A DNA stretch of 64,000 bases from Burkholderia sp. OK233 (lineage in GTDB: Bacteria > Pseudomonadota > Gammaproteobacteria > Burkholderiales > Burkholderiaceae): positions 2,232,001 to 2,296,000 of the forward strand of contig NZ_OCSR01000001.1 of the NCBI RefSeq assembly GCF_900230185.1, given 5' to 3'. Below are positions 1-7,605 of the stretch, piece after piece (the stretch's first letter is position 1; each line of letters starts with the position of its first letter). Below the pieces are notes generated by a model. The model saw only the letters and a list, made by a program, of their open reading frames with translations. It did not search any database and was not told where the DNA came from. A program made the translations under genes and the position numbers.

Positions 1-455
1 CTGTGTCCGAAGCCGGTACGCCGGCGGGCCACGTGCCGGTCGCCCGGACTCCCGCGTATCATGTCTGCGATCCCAAACTGGTCGCGCGTGCGCTGCTGAA
101 TCTGCTCCGCAACAGCACCCGCTACGCACAGCAGGCGATTTCGTTGAGCGTAGCCGCGGGCGCGGCAGGCGCACTGGTGCTGATCGTCGAGGACGACGGT
201 CCCGGTATTCCCCTCGCTGACCGCGACCGCGTATTCGAGCCGTTTCACCGGCTCGATTGCAGCCGTGACCGCCATACCGGCGGCTTCGACCTTGGCCTTG
301 CGATCGTGCGACGCGTCGCGCTGGTTCATGGCGGCGACGTGCGGCTCGAAGAAGCGGCCTCGGGTGGCGCACGCTTTGTGATCACCTTACCCGCGTTGCC
401 GTTGCCGGTGCCCGTGAAGGGATCCGTGCAGCAAAACGCCGTGCATCATGGTTAA
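1..455 (+). CDS. Sensor histidine kinase, C-terminal ATPase part (partial)
   Basis: This is the 3' end of a two-component sensor kinase; the gene begins outside the window, so the GTG at position 3 is not a real start. The visible 150 residues are an HATPase_c domain. The N box reads LLNLLRNSTRYA, the G1 box DDGPGIP, the F box VFEPFHRLD, and the G2 box is in GGFDLGLAIV. The end of the protein (GGARF.ITLP) resembles the RstB subfamily. The third position of the G2 loop, usually glycine, is Asp here. The missing part should hold the sensor region, HAMP domain and phosphoacceptor His. The cognate response regulator is presumably upstream. The family is certain; the subfamily is a guess. Confidence 0.85.
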   Translation, partial: VSEAGTPAGHVPVARTPAYHVCDPKLVARALLNLLRNSTRYAQQAISLSVAAGAAGALVLIVEDDGPGIPLADRDRVFEPFHRLDCSRDRHTGGFDLGLAIVRRVALVHGGDVRLEEAASGGARFVITLPALPLPVPVKGSVQQNAVHHG

Positions 456-499
456 GTCGTGAGCGCCTTGTTAGAACAACCGAAATCGAAAAACCGCCT

Positions 500-1435
500 T
501 TGAAACCTGACACACGCCAACACCTGCGCGCCAATCTGCTGATGCTGATCGCGGCGATGATCTGGGGCTCCGCATTCGTCGCGCAACGCTTGAGCCTCGA
601 TGCGATCGGACCGTTCCTGTTTACCGGACTGCGTTTCCTACTCGGCGCGCTCATCGTGCTGACGATGATCGTCTGCGTGCGGCGCTCGGCATTGGCTGAG
701 CTGTCGAAGCGCGAACCCGGCGGCGCACGCGAACTGCTCGGTGCCGGCGTGCTGCTTGGCGTCGTGCTGTCGGTGTCGATTTCCTTGCAGCAGATCGGCC
801 TGCAATACACGAAGGTCGCCAACGCCGGCTTCATCAGTTCGTTGTATGTGGTGCTCGTGCCGCTGCTGGGCGTGCTGTTTCGTCATCGGACGGGATTCGG
901 CACGTGGCTCGGTGCGACGCTGGCAGCAATCGGCATGTATTTTCTGAGCGTCAACGAACACTTCTCGATCCTGTACGGCGACTGGTATCAACTTGCCGGC
1001 GCCTTGGTGATTTCCGTACAGATGATGCTGGTGGGCCGCTTCGCGCTGCGACACGACACACTCATGCTGGCGCTCGTGCAGTTCGTGACTTGCGGGTTCG
1101 CGTGTCTGGTCGTCGGTCTCGTGATCGAGCCGGTCAGTCTCGCTGTGATCGAGCGCGCCGCACCGACGATTCTGTACGGCGGTGCGCTGTCGGTGGGCAT
1201 CGCCTATACGATTCAGGTGGTTGCGCAAAAGTACGCGGCGCCGTCGCATGCCGCGGTGATCTTCAGTATGGAAGGTGTGTTCGCCGCACTCGCCGGGTGG
1301 CTCGTGCTCGGCGAAACGCTGTCGGCGCGCGCGCTATCCGGATGCGCGCTGATGCTCTGCGGGTTGATCGTGTGTCAGGTGATGCCCGCCTCGCAACGCG
1401 GAAGTGAACGTGATCGCTTGCCTCACGAAGCGTGA
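500..1435 (+). CDS. DMT-superfamily (EamA) transporter
   Basis: A 311-residue integral membrane protein with about ten hydrophobic segments arranged as two EamA repeats of five helices, the usual layout of drug/metabolite exporters. The N-terminal repeat contains MIWGSAFVAQRL and the second repeat ends in VFAALAGWLVLGETLS, the typical EamA signature near the last helices. The substrate cannot be told from sequence; members export amino acids, nucleosides or drugs. The open frame starts with TTG at 500; an ATG at 542 is a possible alternative and would remove 14 residues. It lies 44 bases after the kinase gene in the same direction. Confidence 0.85.
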   Translation: MKPDTRQHLRANLLMLIAAMIWGSAFVAQRLSLDAIGPFLFTGLRFLLGALIVLTMIVCVRRSALAELSKREPGGARELLGAGVLLGVVLSVSISLQQIGLQYTKVANAGFISSLYVVLVPLLGVLFRHRTGFGTWLGATLAAIGMYFLSVNEHFSILYGDWYQLAGALVISVQMMLVGRFALRHDTLMLALVQFVTCGFACLVVGLVIEPVSLAVIERAAPTILYGGALSVGIAYTIQVVAQKYAAPSHAAVIFSMEGVFAALAGWLVLGETLSARALSGCALMLCGLIVCQVMPASQRGSERDRLPHEA

Positions 1436-1468
1436 GGGCTTGGCCAGTCGCCCGAGTGGCCGCCTCGG

Positions 1469-1720
1469 CTAAGCGGCGCGCGGCAGCGCGAAGAGCTTGG
1501 GTGTATCAGCAGTGGGGGGAAACACACACCAGCAGCCGTCGTCGTGTCGAAAGAAGAAAAGGCTGCGCGATCCACCTTTCTGAGAAGTCTCGACCCGCAC
1601 ATAACGCCTGCCGCCCAGACGGGTGCGGCTGAATTCGGTCACGTGAACCGGAACTGAAGGCCCCGGCGCCAGCCATTTCTCGACCAGAAAACGTAACGAT
1701 CGTTCGCTTGCGGCTCTCAT
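1469..1720 (-). CDS. Small conserved-looking hypothetical protein
   Basis: An 83-residue basic protein (MRAASERSLRFLVEKW...) with a central beta-rich stretch (HVTEFSRTRLGGRRYVRVE) followed by a hydrophobic FFF and CWCVF. I do not recognise a named domain. Its ATG overlaps the stop of the upstream small gene by four bases (1717-1720), which supports translational coupling and argues that both are genuine. No catalytic motif is apparent. Confidence 0.5.
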   Translation of the reverse strand: MRAASERSLRFLVEKWLAPGPSVPVHVTEFSRTRLGGRRYVRVETSQKGGSRSLFFFRHDDGCWCVFPPTADTPKLFALPRAA

Positions 1721-1923
1721 GATCCGCTCCGGGCCGGCTTGTCGTGGCTCGCCTCGCGTGTGGCGTCGTTGCTTTCGTCGTTTTCGGCGCCTTCCTCATC
1801 ATGCTCGGACGATGCAAGGGATATGGCCCGGTTAGTGGCTGCCGCCCGCAGCGTCGTGCAGTGGCTGGCATGCCTGATATCCGAGAGAAGACGGACTAGT
1901 TGTCGTGCTGTTCTGCGTTTCAT
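1717..1923 (-). CDS. Small hypothetical protein, upstream partner of the 83-aa gene
   Basis: A 68-residue product starting MKRRTARQLVRLLSDIRHASH, basic at the N-terminus and acidic in the second half (SEHDEEGAENDESND). The open frame extends further upstream to 2139. The start at 1923 is preferred because a GGGGGTG ribosome-binding sequence lies just before it. It overlaps the downstream gene by ATGA. Function unknown; the charged tail and basic head could suit nucleic-acid or protein binding, but that is speculation. Confidence 0.4.
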   Translation of the reverse strand: MKRRTARQLVRLLSDIRHASHCTTLRAAATNRAISLASSEHDEEGAENDESNDATREASHDKPARSGS

Positions 1924-2166
1924 TGCACACCCCCGCACTGCACCAATAACTTCATAAAACACTTTAACTCTATGCCTGGATAGGGCGTTGCTGAAATGGT
2001 TTTGACTAAATAGCAACAGTTGCGCTTGCAAAAACATAGACGCAATCTTTGTACCTTCCAGCTTCAATGTGCACGTTCGGAGCAGCGCGGTCTGTACGGT
2101 GGCGAGCGGATGGCGTCGACGAAAAAGCCGGACCGCCACGCGGCGGCAGATGCCCGGATGGGCAAG

Positions 2167-2175
2167 TTATCCACA
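2167..2175 (+). promoter_or_regulatory. DnaA box (perfect match)
   Basis: TTATCCACA matches the strong DnaA-binding consensus exactly. It is one of two perfect copies 184 bases apart in the same intergenic region. Confidence 0.55.
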
Positions 2176-2350
2176 GTTGCCTATGAATAACTTCGGGATA
2201 GCGCATCGGACAGCCTGTGTGCGAAATCTTGATAAGACGCGCCGCCAGGCACGCCCTGTCAAAGTTATCCCAACTTTGTAGTTTTTCTACAGACGTGTTC
2301 CGCAGGGTTATGGGTTTCGCATGACGTTGATGTGACGGGGGATTTGATAG

Positions 2351-2359
2351 TTATCCACA
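2351..2359 (+). promoter_or_regulatory. DnaA box (perfect match)
   Basis: Second exact TTATCCACA, same orientation as the one at 2167, followed directly by GTTAAC motifs and the AT-rich tract. Confidence 0.55.
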
Positions 2360-2447
2360 GACGGGGTTAACCCTTGTTAACTATTACAACATATATATAC
2401 GTATGAAGTAAAAGACATAGGATAAGTACCGCTGCGTTATGAGATCA

Positions 2448-2472
2448 AAGGCTGATCCGCTCTTGATCAGCC
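2448..2472 (-). terminator. Terminator after the DUF2242 gene
   Basis: Read on the minus strand, GGCTGATC, a seven-base loop and GATCAGCC form an eight-base perfect stem followed by TTT. It lies 27 bases after the stop of the DUF2242 lipoprotein gene. Confidence 0.55.
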
Positions 2473-2498
2473 GAAACCCCGCTGCATCGGTACGTGCA

Positions 2499-3185
2499 TC
2501 AAGGCGCGACGCTCGGTCCGCTTGCAGGTTGCACGGCAGCAGCCTTGTCGATCGCATCAGGCATATAGGGGAGTGGCGCAGGAATCGTCGCTTCGACCGG
2601 CACCGGCAACAGGCGCGTTTCGATGCGGTTGTTCACAACCGGCTGGGTGCGCACCACCGTTTGCAGATAGTGATCGACGAGGCCGAAGAAACGATCGTAA
2701 AACTTGCCTGACGGGATGGTCTCGCTTGAAATCTTGACCATCGCATCGCTGTTGGAGCGGATCGGCAGCGACAGCGAACCCAGCACGCTTAGCCCGACGC
2801 TCGCCGACGTATCGCTTTTCTTCAGTGCAAAGCCGTTCTGCACAGCGTTAACGTAAACGATGCTCGTATCGCTCGCCTCTTCCCCCGGCGTACACACCAC
2901 ATGAAACTCGACGACGATATGTGTATCGCCGGTCGGCTGGAAATTTTTCGTTCCGTCGACGGTATCGGTGCGCGTCATCGTCGTCAGATAGCCCTGACTC
3001 AACAGCGCGCGGCGTGCGGCTTCGCAGGTATCCGTGGCGCTCGAATTGAAATTTCGGGCGTAAGGGCTCGCGCCCGTTTCGAACAATTCCTGCTGAAATT
3101 TCGGTTGCGGGGCGCTGCTGCAAGCGGCAAGTGTCAGCAGGCCGAAAAGCGCGGTGGCAGTGGCTTTGGAAAACGAGGTGAACAT
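2499..3185 (-). CDS. DUF2242 family lipoprotein
   Basis: 228 residues. The N-terminus is a lipoprotein signal peptide (hydrophobic FGLLTLAACSS) with a lipobox LAAC placing the acylated Cys at about residue 22. The rest matches the DUF2242 pattern: an early conserved Cys region (SSATDTCEAARRALLSQGY), a central beta-rich part, and YDRFFGLVDHYL near the C-terminus. The family has no established function; a periplasm-facing membrane anchor is the safest statement. The Pro/Ala-rich tail looks unstructured. It is transcribed toward its own terminator and away from the lytic transglycosylase gene that lies upstream on the same strand. Confidence 0.75.
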   Translation of the reverse strand: MFTSFSKATATALFGLLTLAACSSAPQPKFQQELFETGASPYARNFNSSATDTCEAARRALLSQGYLTTMTRTDTVDGTKNFQPTGDTHIVVEFHVVCTPGEEASDTSIVYVNAVQNGFALKKSDTSASVGLSVLGSLSLPIRSNSDAMVKISSETIPSGKFYDRFFGLVDHYLQTVVRTQPVVNNRIETRLLPVPVEATIPAPLPYMPDAIDKAAAVQPASGPSVAP

Positions 3186-3363
3186 GATCGATCGGAAGAG
3201 GCGCGGCGTGAGCTCGAATGGGAATGCATTGTAGAGCGGTTACCAGGTGTGCGTAAAAAACGCGCAGCACGTGCGCCGCACCGCCTTACACGGCGTGACG
3301 GCTCAATTCCAAGGCTTCAGTGCGGGAGCACGACAAAGAGGAAAAATACGACGGAATTGCCGC

Positions 3364-3990
3364 TCAGTGCGGCATGGCAGGCGATGCGCCCGGCAGCGCC
3401 GCGGCGGTGTTGCCGGCCGGTATCGTGAAAGCGTCGGCCCAGTTGCCCGGCGCCGGGCAACGGTCGGCTTCACACATGCTGGCTTGTGCGCCCGGATGCG
3501 ACGCGATGTCCTGCTGTCCAGCGACGTCGGCGAAATCTTCGACGCGCAAGTTCACCTTTTTCGCGTACGCCTGCGATCCGCCGTAACTCTTGAGCGCCGC
3601 GTTCATGTCGCCGTTGGCCGAACGCATGTAGCCGTACAGGATCGCCGAGCCCACTTCGATGTTGGTGGTCGGCTCGGTGAGGTCCTTGACGTTCCTCAGC
3701 ATCCCCCGATGGGCGCCCGGCACCACCTGCATCAGCCCGGTCGCGCCGTTGGCGCCCTTGGCCTTTTCCTTGAAACGGGATTCGATCGAGATGATCGCCA
3801 GCAGCAGCGCCGGCGGCAGTGAATATTTCGAAGCGGCGGACTGCACCGCGTCGGAAATCTTTTGAGCCTTTTCCTTTGCCAGACCGAATTTCTGCGTCAG
3901 ATACGCGGACATGCGGTCACTGTTTTCGTCGGCCGTTGCGGTTTGCATCAGGCCGAGCGAAAGCACGATCAGGCAAAGTAACCGGCTCAT
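3364..3990 (-). CDS. Lytic transglycosylase, SLT domain
   Basis: 208 residues with an N-terminal signal peptide (LLCLIVLSLGLMQTATA). The SLT fold is clear: the catalytic Glu is in AIISIESRFKEKA at about residue 71, followed by GATGLMQVVPG and the later AILYGYMRSANGDMNAALKSYGG motif. It would cleave the MurNAc-GlcNAc bond of peptidoglycan in the periplasm to give 1,6-anhydro ends. The region after about residue 160 (Cys-containing, Pro/Ala-rich) is outside the catalytic domain and has no recognisable function. Soluble rather than lipoprotein, as no lipobox is present. Confidence 0.87.
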   Translation of the reverse strand: MSRLLCLIVLSLGLMQTATADENSDRMSAYLTQKFGLAKEKAQKISDAVQSAASKYSLPPALLLAIISIESRFKEKAKGANGATGLMQVVPGAHRGMLRNVKDLTEPTTNIEVGSAILYGYMRSANGDMNAALKSYGGSQAYAKKVNLRVEDFADVAGQQDIASHPGAQASMCEADRCPAPGNWADAFTIPAGNTAAALPGASPAMPH

Positions 3991-4104
3991 AACGGAGGAC
4001 GGGGAATGAAGGGGATTCGCGCATTATAGCTCTGCCCCCAAAAGAGGCACCAAACGACCAAAATTCGTCAGAGGAAAGGTGGCCGGCTGGTGCGTCTGCG
4101 CATC

Positions 4105-4590
4105 CTACTTCGGCTGCTTCGGTTTGAGTGCGTAATTGTCATTCAGCGTAGCGAGGAAAGCGGCGACGTCGTCGATATCCCGATCTGACCACACGGGGCG
4201 CTCGCCCGCTTTGCGCGTCAGCGACTCGTCGGTCGTGTTGGCGTTCGCACGCAATTCCGGATTGCGCGGCACGCCGAGCGCCGGGAAGTTAAAGTCGGTG
4301 AAAAGCGGATGAGAGCCGTCGACACCCGATTGATCGATGTGGCAGGAGGCGCAATTGCCCCCCGTCGGATTGTCGAACAGTTTTTTGCCTCTCAACTCCA
4401 GTGCCGTTAGTTGCAATTTGCCGTCGAGGTAGTAGTCGAACTTGCTGGTGTACGGATGAAAGCTCGGGTCTTCGAGTTCGAAGCGCTCGATGGCGTACAT
4501 CGCCTGCGCGAACGCCTTGGTGGGGTCGGGCCCACCAAGTTGCGCGGCCAGCCCGTTGGGCGGCCCATACGCGTGCGACGGGCTATGTCA
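4105..4590 (-). pseudogene. Remnant of a MauG-type di-haem cytochrome c peroxidase
   Basis: From an internal ATG at 4500 the frame gives 131 residues with one haem motif (NCASCHID) and the MauG/CCP-like stretches HPYTSKFDYYLDGKL and FPALGVPRNPELRANAN, ending DIDDVAAFLATLNDNY. Full family members are about 350-450 residues with two CxxCH haems. Upstream the frame stays open for 29 more codons (HSPSHAYGPPNGL...), which looks like the sequence just after the first haem motif, then hits TGA at 4588-4590 where CxxCH would be expected. The parts between LGGPD and PTKAF, and between ELRANAN and TTDESL, seem too short, suggesting two internal deletions. I call it a decayed gene rather than a small cytochrome. 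Confidence 0.7.
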
Positions 4591-4616
4591 CCGCACCGGG
4601 CTGCGAACCGGCGCTC

Positions 4617-5600
4617 TCATTGCGTGTAGCGCCGATGCAAGGCTGCCGCCACCTCCGCGAAACGGGCACGCAATTCCGGCGGCGCCAGTACGTCGGCCTC
4701 AGTGCCGAAGCGCAGCAACTCCGCGCATGCCTGCCTTATCGAACCGACCGGCAACGTGACCGTGCGCCAGCCGTCGGACGGATCCGGCTCGCCGATTTTC
4801 GCGGCTGAGCGTGCGAACGGTGACGTGAAGGCTTCGAGCATCTGCATGCCCCACGGCGACAGACGCAGCGTTGCCTCGCTCGCATGCATCTCTTCGGACA
4901 GACGCTGCGTGCTGTCTTGCCAGTAAGCCGCCAGATCGAAGGTGAGCGGGCGCTCGAAAGTCTCGTCAAGCATGTTCAATTCGAGAATGCGCGAAATGCG
5001 GTAGATGCGGATGTCCGCGCCGACCCGCCCAACCACGTACCACGCGCCGCTTTTCAGCACGATGCCGAGTGGTTCGATCCGGCGAAATTTTTCGGCCTTC
5101 CAGCTCTGATAGCGAATCTGCAGCGGATGCTGTTCCCACACCGCGCTGGCAATCAACGGCAGATTCGCGGGCTGGTCCGCGTCGGAAAACCAGGCCGGGG
5201 CGTCGAGGTGAAAACGCGAGCGCATGCGCTCCGCGGTCGAACGCAATTCGACCGGCAGCGCGGCGAGCAACTTGGTTTGCGCGCCGGCCATGACGGCGCC
5301 GAGCCCGAGTGCCTGCACCGGCCCTGGCAAGCCGGCGAGGAACAATGCCTCCGCTTCCTGCGACGACAGGCCGTTCAAACGCGTGCGGTATCCGTCGAGC
5401 AGACGATAGCCGCCTTCCGCGCCACGCTCGCTCTGGACGGGAACGCCCGCGGCGCTCAAGGCGTCGATATCGCGATAGATCGTGCGCAGGGAGACCGCGC
5501 ATTCGTCGGCGAGCGACTGCGCGGTCACGCGTCCGCGCGCTTGCAAGGTCATCAGGATGGAAAGGAGACGGCTGGCTCTCATACGGACGAGTGTAGTCAT
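4617..5600 (-). CDS. YafY-type transcriptional regulator, HTH and WYL domains
   Basis: About 327 residues from ATG 5600. An HTH_11 domain is at the N-terminus (RASRLLSILMTLQARGRVTAQSLA, then SLRTIYRDIDALSAAGVPV), followed by a WYL ligand-sensing domain (RRIEPLGIVLKSGAWYVVG) and the C-terminal WCX extension. The frame extends upstream to 5735, but that part is not family-like. The start at 5600 has AGG close before it; an ATG at 5582 is an alternative. It is divergent from the GST gene and a palindromic site overlaps the start, so it most likely represses itself and the GST gene. The ligand is unknown. Confidence 0.85.
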   Translation of the reverse strand: MTTLVRMRASRLLSILMTLQARGRVTAQSLADECAVSLRTIYRDIDALSAAGVPVQSERGAEGGYRLLDGYRTRLNGLSSQEAEALFLAGLPGPVQALGLGAVMAGAQTKLLAALPVELRSTAERMRSRFHLDAPAWFSDADQPANLPLIASAVWEQHPLQIRYQSWKAEKFRRIEPLGIVLKSGAWYVVGRVGADIRIYRISRILELNMLDETFERPLTFDLAAYWQDSTQRLSEEMHASEATLRLSPWGMQMLEAFTSPFARSAAKIGEPDPSDGWRTVTLPVGSIRQACAELLRFGTEADVLAPPELRARFAEVAAALHRRYTQ

Positions 5601-5623
5601 ACCTGACACAAACTGACAGGTAT
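5599..5623. promoter_or_regulatory. Palindromic operator between the YafY regulator and GST
   Basis: Perfect seven-base arms ATACCTG (5599-5605) and CAGGTAT (5617-5623), extendable to ten with one mismatch (ATACCTGACA / TGACAGGTAT), spaced by eleven bases. It overlaps the regulator start codon and lies 80 bases before the GST start, the right place for joint control. Confidence 0.6.
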
Positions 5624-5702
5624 AGGCGCTTAGGATGGGGACATCCGGCGCCAGATGGACGCTGGCTTTTCCAACGAGACGCTCACTCAGAAGGCTCCTG
5701 CC

Positions 5703-6350
5703 ATGACCACCGACCGCACGATCACGCTGTTCCACTCACCGCAATGCCGCTCCGTCAGCGCACTCACGCTGCTCGAGGAACTCGGCGCCCCGTATCAGCT
5801 GAAGGTGCTGAACATGAAGGCCGGCGAGCAGCGCAAGGCGCCGTATCTCGCGATCAATCCGCTCGGCAAAGTGCCGGCGATTCTTCATGGCGACGCGCTG
5901 ATCACCGAACAGGTCGCCATCTTTATCTATCTGGCCGACCTGTTTCCTGAAGCGGGTCTCGCGCCGGCGCTCGACGATCCGTCGCGCGGGCCGTATCTGC
6001 GTTGGCTGGTGTACTACGCGGCATGCTACGAACCGGGGCTGGTCGACAAGGCGATGAAGCGCGAACCGGCGCCGCTCGCCACGTCGCCCTATGGCGATTT
6101 CGATTCGATGCTCGGGACCGTGACGAGCCAACTGCGGGCGTCGCCCTATTTGCTCGGGGACAAGATGTCGGCAGCGGACATTTTGTGGGGCATCGCGCTG
6201 CATTGGGGGATGATGTTCAAGCTGGTGCCTGAGACGCCGGTCGTGCTCGAGTATGCCCAGCGCGTCTGCTCTCGGCCGAGCTTCGTGAAGGTGAGCGAGC
6301 GGGATGTTGCGCTGGCGGCCGAGCATGAGGCGGCGGTCCAACGGGCTTGA
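5703..6350 (+). CDS. Glutathione S-transferase family protein
   Basis: 215 residues from ATG 5703, with AAGG about ten bases upstream. The thioredoxin-like N-terminal domain starts TITLFHSPQCRSVSALTLLEEL and contains the cis-Pro region NPLGKVPAIL and the glutathione-binding ITEQVAIFIYLADL. The C-terminal helical domain includes YLLGDKMSAADILWGIALHW, the conserved N-capping region of GSTs. The first residue of the active-site motif is Ser/Pro-rich rather than Cys. It is divergent from the YafY-type regulator and shares an operator region with it, suggesting induction by a toxic electrophile, which is an inference. An in-frame ATG at 5655 lies further upstream and is less likely. Confidence 0.85.
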   Translation: MTTDRTITLFHSPQCRSVSALTLLEELGAPYQLKVLNMKAGEQRKAPYLAINPLGKVPAILHGDALITEQVAIFIYLADLFPEAGLAPALDDPSRGPYLRWLVYYAACYEPGLVDKAMKREPAPLATSPYGDFDSMLGTVTSQLRASPYLLGDKMSAADILWGIALHWGMMFKLVPETPVVLEYAQRVCSRPSFVKVSERDVALAAEHEAAVQRA

Positions 6351-6567
6351 AGTTGCGGGCCGGCTGCCGGAGATGCGGCGGTGATCAACGATGCGGGTGC
6401 CTGACCGGTTGGCCGGCCGACTGATTGGCCTGCCGATCCGGCCTCCGGCTCGATGCGCCCGGATTTGAGACAATGAGGGCCGCCGGTGAATGTCTTCCCG
6501 GGACAACCGGGCGCGCCTTGACCTTTTCAGCAGGCAGCTGCCCATTGAACAAGAGATGTTTTCAGGT

Positions 6568-6828
6568 ATGAGCAAGACCGTATTCATTCCGAGCGTCCCC
6601 GCGACGTCGGAGGAAGATTTCGAAGTGTCGGCGAAGTCGAAACTGGCCGGCTACCGGCGTTTCTTCGGCGTGTTGAAAGTGGTTCGAACCACCGATGGCC
6701 GTGTGTTGTTCCCGTTCGACGGCGCGCCGGAACTCGGACCTTACGCGACCAAGCTGGAAGCCGTCGCGGCGGCACAGGTGTATGGCGAGCACATCGTAAC
6801 CAGCGACCTGGCGCGTCCGGAGCTGTAA
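6568..6828 (+). CDS. Small DUF6723-like hypothetical protein
   Basis: About 86 residues from ATG 6568 (MSKTVFIPSVP). The frame is open back to 6490 and an ATG at 6556 is also possible. The sequence has a compact alpha/beta look (SKLAGYRRFFGVLKVVRTTDGRVLFPFDGAPELGPYATKLEA). It resembles a small family common in Burkholderia and named DUF6723, as far as I can recall. No function is known. Confidence 0.55.
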   Translation: MSKTVFIPSVPATSEEDFEVSAKSKLAGYRRFFGVLKVVRTTDGRVLFPFDGAPELGPYATKLEAVAAAQVYGEHIVTSDLARPEL

Positions 6829-6927
6829 GCGCGGGCGCGTGGCGGGTGCGCTTTGGTCCCTTAGACGGGTTGCTTGGGTTAGTCACTCAGGACCATCATT
6901 TGATGGCGGTCATTTCGGGAGCAACGA

Positions 6928-7518
6928 ATGCCTCGTCTGCGCAAAGTGGGCTCATCGGCCGCTGTCTTGGGAAGTGCGGCTGTGCTGATGGCCGCTTTCT
7001 GTCAATCCGGCTTCGCTCAGACGTCGGACGCCGATGCCGGTCAGACCGCGCTGGGGAAAGCCGAAGTCGTTCATGCCCAGGTCCGTGTTGTAGCGATCTA
7101 TCCGGCCACCAACAGCGTCACCCTGCGCGGTCCGCGCGGCAATCTTGCGGATGTCGATGTCAATCCCCGCTTGACCGACGTCAGGAAACTGCGGGTCGGC
7201 GACAAGCTGAACGTTGCGTACCAGCAGGCGCTGCTGCTTCAAGTCGACAAGGTGACGACCAAAGGCGTGCGTGAACGCATCGAGACGACGGTGGCGATAC
7301 CGGCTTCAGCGGGGTATGCATCGTCGGCGCATAGGGTGCAGGTTGTCGCGACGGTGTTGAAGATCGACCGCAAAAGCCGGATGGTGACGCTGCGCGGGCC
7401 GAAGCATCAGCAGGTACTGAGGGCGGCGGAAAGTATTCCGCTCGATCAGTTGAAAGTCGGGGATAGTGTGCGCGCGGAGTTTGTGTCGGCGGCCGCCGTG
7501 GAGGTGGTGAGGAAGTGA
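6928..7518 (+). CDS. Exported protein with two internal repeats
   Basis: 196 residues with a cleavable signal peptide ending around FCQSGFAQ, so a periplasmic protein. After it come two related units of about 55 residues: VRVVAIYPATNSVTLRGPRG...LRVGDKLNVAYQQALLLQV and VQVVATVLKIDRKSRMVTLRGPKH...LKVGDSVRAEFVSAAAVEV. Each has the pattern of a small beta-barrel, like an OB or copper-binding-type fold, but I recognise no named domain. The start at 6928 is supported by GGGAGCAACGA just before it. It is convergent with glmS. Confidence 0.7.
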   Translation: MPRLRKVGSSAAVLGSAAVLMAAFCQSGFAQTSDADAGQTALGKAEVVHAQVRVVAIYPATNSVTLRGPRGNLADVDVNPRLTDVRKLRVGDKLNVAYQQALLLQVDKVTTKGVRERIETTVAIPASAGYASSAHRVQVVATVLKIDRKSRMVTLRGPKHQQVLRAAESIPLDQLKVGDSVRAEFVSAAAVEVVRK

Positions 7519-7534
7519 GGTGCGCTATCGAGGC

Positions 7535-7565
7535 AAAAAAACGGCCGCCCGCAGGCGACCGGTTT
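7535..7565 (-). terminator. Terminator after glmS
   Basis: On the minus strand an imperfect stem (ACCGGTCGCC / GGCGGCCGT, loop TGCG) is followed by seven T residues. It lies 41 bases after the glmS stop, in the gap between convergent genes. Confidence 0.7.
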
Positions 7566-7605
7566 GTCAGCGTGATGAAGTAAAGCTAGCGCGTAGCCTT
7601 CATCC

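Larger units (their letters stand above)
1924..2447. other. Intergenic region with DnaA boxes and an AT-rich stretch
   Basis: About 520 bases without a convincing gene. It holds two perfect DnaA boxes (TTATCCACA) in the same orientation at 2167-2175 and 2351-2359, a degenerate one (TTATCCCAA) at 2265-2273, two GTTAAC sites between 2366 and 2380, and an AT-rich tract at about 2375-2410 containing ATATATATAC. It is also the upstream region of the small minus-strand gene pair. There is no dnaA, parA or repA in the window, so calling it an origin is not justified. Confidence 0.6.

Noticed and set aside
1924..2447. Chromosome or plasmid replication origin
   Set aside because: Two DnaA boxes and an AT tract are suggestive, but there is no dnaA, dnaN, parAB or repA nearby and no iteron array.
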